64,000 nt of DNA, from positions 53,968-117,967 of the forward strand of contig CAICTM010000111.1 of assembly GCA_903772945.1 (NCBI GenBank). Direction: 5' to 3'. The DNA comes from Seminavis robusta. Taxonomy: Eukaryota; Bacillariophyta; Bacillariophyceae; Naviculales; Naviculaceae. Under the pieces are notes generated by a model that ran no database searches, was not told where the DNA came from, and worked only from the letters and a program-made list of their open reading frames with translations. The translations under genes were made by a program, and so were the position numbers. Shown in pieces: positions 60,414 through 64,000 of this stretch. Every line of letters begins with the position of its first letter. Position 1 is the first letter of the stretch.

Positions 60414-62681
60414 CTAATCGATAATCATGCCGAAGTACATGCGAACCGGCCTGGGTGTGTTAGATGGGAGGTCCTTGTTGAGCTCGTCTTCCTTGCTATC
60501 AAAGCGCTTCACTAGAGGGTGGGATAAAATATAGTCAAAGGAAAACTTCCTGCGCTTTGAGTTTGGGTCAAGGCACCTGTACAACGCGGTTTCTGCTGCA
60601 TTGGCAAGGTGGGCTACATCTCGTTTCCATTTCACAAGCTCTTCTGGGCTTTCTGGTCTTGGCTTGGGATACTCAGGACAGAAGAAGAGCATGATCTTGA
60701 TGAACTTCTTCAGCTTCTTATGGTGATTCTTGATGCGGGTTTGCTCACTTGGCAACAGACGAGTCCAACTGGAGCTGGCTAACTCTTGCTTGTACCCTTC
60801 AAGGCATTCGTCGTAGAAGAAATTGCTGAAATAGTCTCGCGCTTCCAGGTTTTTTCGCCAGAGGCTAATTGTTGCTGAGTAAAAAGGGGTGGAGGCACCA
60901 TCTCCAACAGGTTCATTGCTTGAAACTTTTTTGGTTGGTGTTATGATTTCAATGCGCTTGCCGACGCGCTCAAGCTGATTGGTGGCTGATGTGAGTTGCT
61001 GCTCCATGCGTTCATTGCGAAGTACCAGAGTGGAAAGGTCGCGGCGTACTTCCTTCAGCTCTCGTGCCTGCATTAGGTGTTGGGAATGGAGGCTATAATA
61101 CGCAGAGGTGAGGGCATTGAAATGATCAACAAAGCTGCGCGGAGCCAAACGTAGATTGTCTGAAAAGTTCCCATTGCTGTCTCTTGTCAACTCAATTGGT
61201 AACGCAGTAAGGTTCCTCTGTACAAACCCTTCTTGGATTTCCTTGCACCAGCTTTTCCATATGTCTTCGTCAACACCTGCCAATCTCCTGGCTTTGTCCA
61301 CTTTGGATACAAATGGATGCTGACTGACACATTCGAATGTACGGTTTGGATGCTCTCGAATGATGTCGATGAAGTCGTCGTAGAACCGGAGTAGACTTGC
61401 TGTCAACAATCCTCGAACACTGGGGCGCCACTTATTGTTGAAATCATTTGAGAACAGCGCTGTGACAAAGCTGTTTACTTTCTCGGCTGCAGAGGTAATG
61501 TCGTTTAGGACTGGAGGAGATCCTCCAACTATTTCATTGTCTCGTTTCGTTGTCCAACCACTGACTGCTTTCCCAGCTTGATTGATGAGTACTGCCGATC
61601 CGATTACGTAATCGAACACTGAGTGAAACCCACGGACTTCCCATCCGGTACGGAAGATCTGAGCTAGTCCACTGACTGTTGGGATTTCTGAGAGTGCTTG
61701 GTTGGCACCTTTCCGGGCGTGATAGCTTGAAAGCTCCTCGTTTACCGATTCGGAGAACCCTTTGAATTCTCTGAATAGTGCATTGAAGTAGGTTTTCCAA
61801 AGTTTTGAAACTTGGCTTTGTTGTTTGTTTGTCTTCGACACGTGGTTTGCTTTCTCGCTGAAGTTAGAAAACACGTGATCGGTCGGTGTTCCACCCATTA
61901 CAATGTAATAGACAAGCGCGAAGTACATATCATGGTGCACAGAATCACGGTGGGGAAAGATACCTAACTCTTGCAATGGACCATCTTTGTCACGTTGTAA
62001 GCTGCAGCAGATGATTTGGTATTGTTGAGTATCTTCGTATGTGCCAACGCAATAGATGTCTTCCACTTTAAGAAGAGCGACTTCACTACCGCGGCCAGCC
62101 ACTTGAAATTGAGCGGTGTTCAAGCAATGGAACTCAGCACCTTCAATGGTGCTTATCCAAAAGCTGCCGTATGCCATTGCTTTGCGGTCTTCGACAGTGG
62201 ACGCTATCTTTGAATTAACAAGTTTCTTTCCGGTTTGCTTGTTCGACGCATTGTACTTCCGAAGGAGGAAGCAGCGGAGCCTCTTCCAGTCTTCTGTTTG
62301 AAATACGGTGAGGGGTGGACCTTGATGCTTGAACTTGTCGCAGTAGTAGGTTTTGATGGAGGATGCATACCCGGTGGCTGTTACATAGCTGATTCTTCCT
62401 TTTTCGGGATCCAGATATTTCATGGCTGAATGTGCCAGGTATTTGAAGAAGGCTCCAATAAGACGGTCCCAGAACTTTTGGATTTGTTGTTGGGATCCGT
62501 CAGTGCTCACGCCTTGGTAGAGAAGTTGGTCGGCTTTCATTCCACGGTCGTACCGGGTTAGGAAATGGTTGAAATGCTTTAGGGCGGACTCTCGCTTTAT
62601 TGGGTCTACGGCATTGTTCCTCCAATCTTCTTCTTCAGCTTCCACTATCGCACAGTCCACTGCGACAATACCATTGTGCAT
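60414..62681 (-). CDS. Crypton-like tyrosine recombinase (transposase)
   Basis: 755 residues from the ATG at 62681, single exon. The N-terminal 170 residues fit a SAM-like core-binding domain (KFWDRLIGAFFKYLAHSAMK, GYASSIKTYYCDKF). The catalytic domain shows the Arg of box I (FQVAGRGSEVALLKVEDI, Arg197), box II SSYHARKGANQAL (Arg323), and the end TGWEVRGFHSVFDYVIGS, with Trp347 and nucleophile Tyr358. The His of the usual H-x-x-R falls on Tyr320 if Arg323 is aligned, with a His next to it. After the domain come about 400 residues with a coiled coil (ELKEVRRDLSTLVLRNERME) and an unknown C-terminal region. Cryptons move by a tyrosine recombinase without terminal inverted repeats. No element ends identified. 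Confidence 0.8.
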   Translation of the reverse strand: MHNGIVAVDCAIVEAEEEDWRNNAVDPIKRESALKHFNHFLTRYDRGMKADQLLYQGVSTDGSQQQIQKFWDRLIGAFFKYLAHSAMKYLDPEKGRISYVTATGYASSIKTYYCDKFKHQGPPLTVFQTEDWKRLRCFLLRKYNASNKQTGKKLVNSKIASTVEDRKAMAYGSFWISTIEGAEFHCLNTAQFQVAGRGSEVALLKVEDIYCVGTYEDTQQYQIICCSLQRDKDGPLQELGIFPHRDSVHHDMYFALVYYIVMGGTPTDHVFSNFSEKANHVSKTNKQQSQVSKLWKTYFNALFREFKGFSESVNEELSSYHARKGANQALSEIPTVSGLAQIFRTGWEVRGFHSVFDYVIGSAVLINQAGKAVSGWTTKRDNEIVGGSPPVLNDITSAAEKVNSFVTALFSNDFNNKWRPSVRGLLTASLLRFYDDFIDIIREHPNRTFECVSQHPFVSKVDKARRLAGVDEDIWKSWCKEIQEGFVQRNLTALPIELTRDSNGNFSDNLRLAPRSFVDHFNALTSAYYSLHSQHLMQARELKEVRRDLSTLVLRNERMEQQLTSATNQLERVGKRIEIITPTKKVSSNEPVGDGASTPFYSATISLWRKNLEARDYFSNFFYDECLEGYKQELASSSWTRLLPSEQTRIKNHHKKLKKFIKIMLFFCPEYPKPRPESPEELVKWKRDVAHLANAAETALYRCLDPNSKRRKFSFDYILSHPLVKRFDSKEDELNKDLPSNTPRPVRMYFGMIID

Positions 62682-63419
62682 TGATTAATCTAACGATCTA
62701 AGAGATGTAAAGTTTGTATTTCCAAATAAGTGAGCAGTTATTGATTATTAAGCTAGAATAAGCCTGCTAATTGTAAAGCTGTAAAGCTGAATTGTAAGCT
62801 GTATCCCGTCGCACTCCCTTACAGCTGAATGAAGCTGGAGCAAGAAACGATAGGAGAGAGTCCCCAGCAAAGTGCTGAGGAAAATTACCATCCCATGAGG
62901 AGCTCCGAATGACAGCAAACTGTGGAGCCGGAAGACCTTAGTGAAAATGTCGGCCCGTTGTTCCAGAATCGGAATTACTACTTAGCACGATGCCCTTCGA
63001 CTCCCGATATTGACCTAAGAAATGGTACTTCAATGCCAAATACTTGTTGCGCGCAGACATTTTGGAACATTACAAGAGACAGGCAACCTGGTTGTCTTCG
63101 AACACTGTAGAGCGCACGAGACTGTCAGTAATTACCGGCATATTCAGTTGCTACCAATTTCTTTGAGCAAAGCTGCATAGGAAGCAGCTCCCTCATTTAC
63201 ATGCTGAAGGCAACATCTCAGCAGCAGTGGAGCTCAAAGTAATATCAGTCTGTAGCTTGCTCGACCAGATAAATAGGGCACCCAAACAGAGTAGGACAAA
63301 TCCAGTGCGAGACTTGAGGACACAGGATCCTGTTCATCCTCATATCCATACAATCCGGCGAAGTCGCATCGACCCAACATCAAGTCCCTGATCAAGTTTA
63401 GGCTAAAACAAATGCCTTG
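62682..63419. other. Intergenic, possible outer flank of the Crypton-like element
   Basis: No gene supported. The first 150 bp hold repeats of GTAAAGCTG/GTAAGCTG. The element's upstream boundary should lie here if it is intact. Confidence 0.35.
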
Positions 63420-63713
63420 TCACTTGTGCCAATCAATACCGAATGATACGTTTAATTGCTTGAGCATGGGAATGCCTGGAGTTGTGGCTGAATCGTGCCA
63501 CCTGGTGCACATAAATGTGATGTCTGGCGAGTGTTTGACGCAATATAAAGAACATCCCAACCGCAGCTGGATAGCTCCACTCTTCTTCAAATGGGGCCCC
63601 CAGTCTGTCAGCTCCGAGAGGATGGTGGCGGCAGGAGAAAGCTTCTTGCTAGCGTCAGACATACCAGTATATTCGATGACTTTATTGATGAGCCCTTTTG
63701 AGTAACTCAACAT
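63420..63713 (-). CDS. Unknown ORF, 97 residues
   Basis: ATG at 63713 (MLSYSKGLINKVIEYTGMSD). The sequence KKLSPAATILSELTDWGPHL and GIPMLKQLNVSFGIDWHK looks protein-like, but an equally long frame exists on the opposite strand. No motif or family. Low confidence. Confidence 0.28.
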   Translation of the reverse strand: MLSYSKGLINKVIEYTGMSDASKKLSPAATILSELTDWGPHLKKSGAIQLRLGCSLYCVKHSPDITFMCTRWHDSATTPGIPMLKQLNVSFGIDWHK

Positions 63714-64000
63714 TGTCTCCCTGTCTTCCAAATTAATGCCGAGGAATCAAAGATGTCACCTTTTTTTCCATGGTGAGTTACTATCCGCGATACGTGTTTT
63801 ACCTGGGGCAAGACGTTGCTCGGCACCAATGAACAATTCATCAATCGACTGCATCGAACATCATGCTCTGGATCCGAAGCAATTTCTGGATCTTTCGCAC
63901 ATTAAATCGACATACCCACCAACACTTGCATCTCCCATCTATACATCAACATGTTCTGCCTGCAGGTTTCGAAACCACTCTCATCTCTCCCCTTTTTTGT
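63714..64000. other. Window end, no complete gene seen
   Basis: An ATG near 63950 could begin a gene that continues beyond the window. Too little is visible to call. Confidence 0.3.

Overview
This window looks like nuclear DNA of a diatom (stramenopile), more likely pennate than centric. The genus cannot be fixed from the sequence. Reasons: dense but eukaryotic gene spacing, short GT-AG introns (79 to 109 bp) in five genes, secreted and membrane proteins built on Pro-Thr-Ser (PT) repeats, type II membrane LRR proteins, VWD-like secreted proteins, CDP-diacylglycerol synthase with eukaryotic features, a nuclear-type tRNA-Gly, and a Crypton-like tyrosine recombinase.

Layout. 0-6 kb: a 5'-truncated secreted-type gene, a small basic coiled protein gene, and a tandem segmental duplication carrying two nearly identical sterol-desaturase/fatty-acid-hydroxylase genes. 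6-10 kb: gene-poor, with a decayed phospholipase-D-like gene that is itself partly duplicated. 10-19 kb: a long disordered acidic protein, a polytopic membrane protein, a MOSC-domain protein, a mitoNEET-like CDGSH iron-sulfur protein and an unknown protein. 19-23.4 kb: one large secreted mucin-like gene (signal peptide, Ser-rich 144-bp repeats, somatomedin-B-like knot, 24-bp PT repeats, Cys-rich C-terminus) whose frame is broken in its repeats. 24-36.6 kb: a frameshifted gene, a TauE/SafE anion permease, a phospho-motif-rich disordered protein, a VWD-like secreted protein, an isochorismatase-like hydrolase and a small diatom-type protein. 37-49.4 kb: a cluster of type II membrane proteins that share one transmembrane/C-x-x-G-x-C module but carry different ectodomains (one LRR, two PT-mucin), with a tRNA-Gly and the three-exon CDP-diacylglycerol synthase between them. 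51.8-53 kb: a cyclin, followed by a dead VWD-family copy.

54-64 kb is an accessory, mobile-element-like region. It holds a zinc-knuckle ORF, a Crinkler-type NTPase plus PD-(D/E)XK nuclease gene with a large hairpin directly at its 3' end, several fold-back elements, unknown ORFs, a 755-residue Crypton-like tyrosine recombinase and a 38-bp scrap of a second recombinase copy. This is the most unusual part of the window.

Housekeeping genes (CDP-DAG synthase, cyclin, CDGSH, MOSC, TauE) are unrelated in pathway and are simply interspersed. The surface and secreted genes form the only clear functional theme: cell-surface or cell-wall proteins of recurring modular design.
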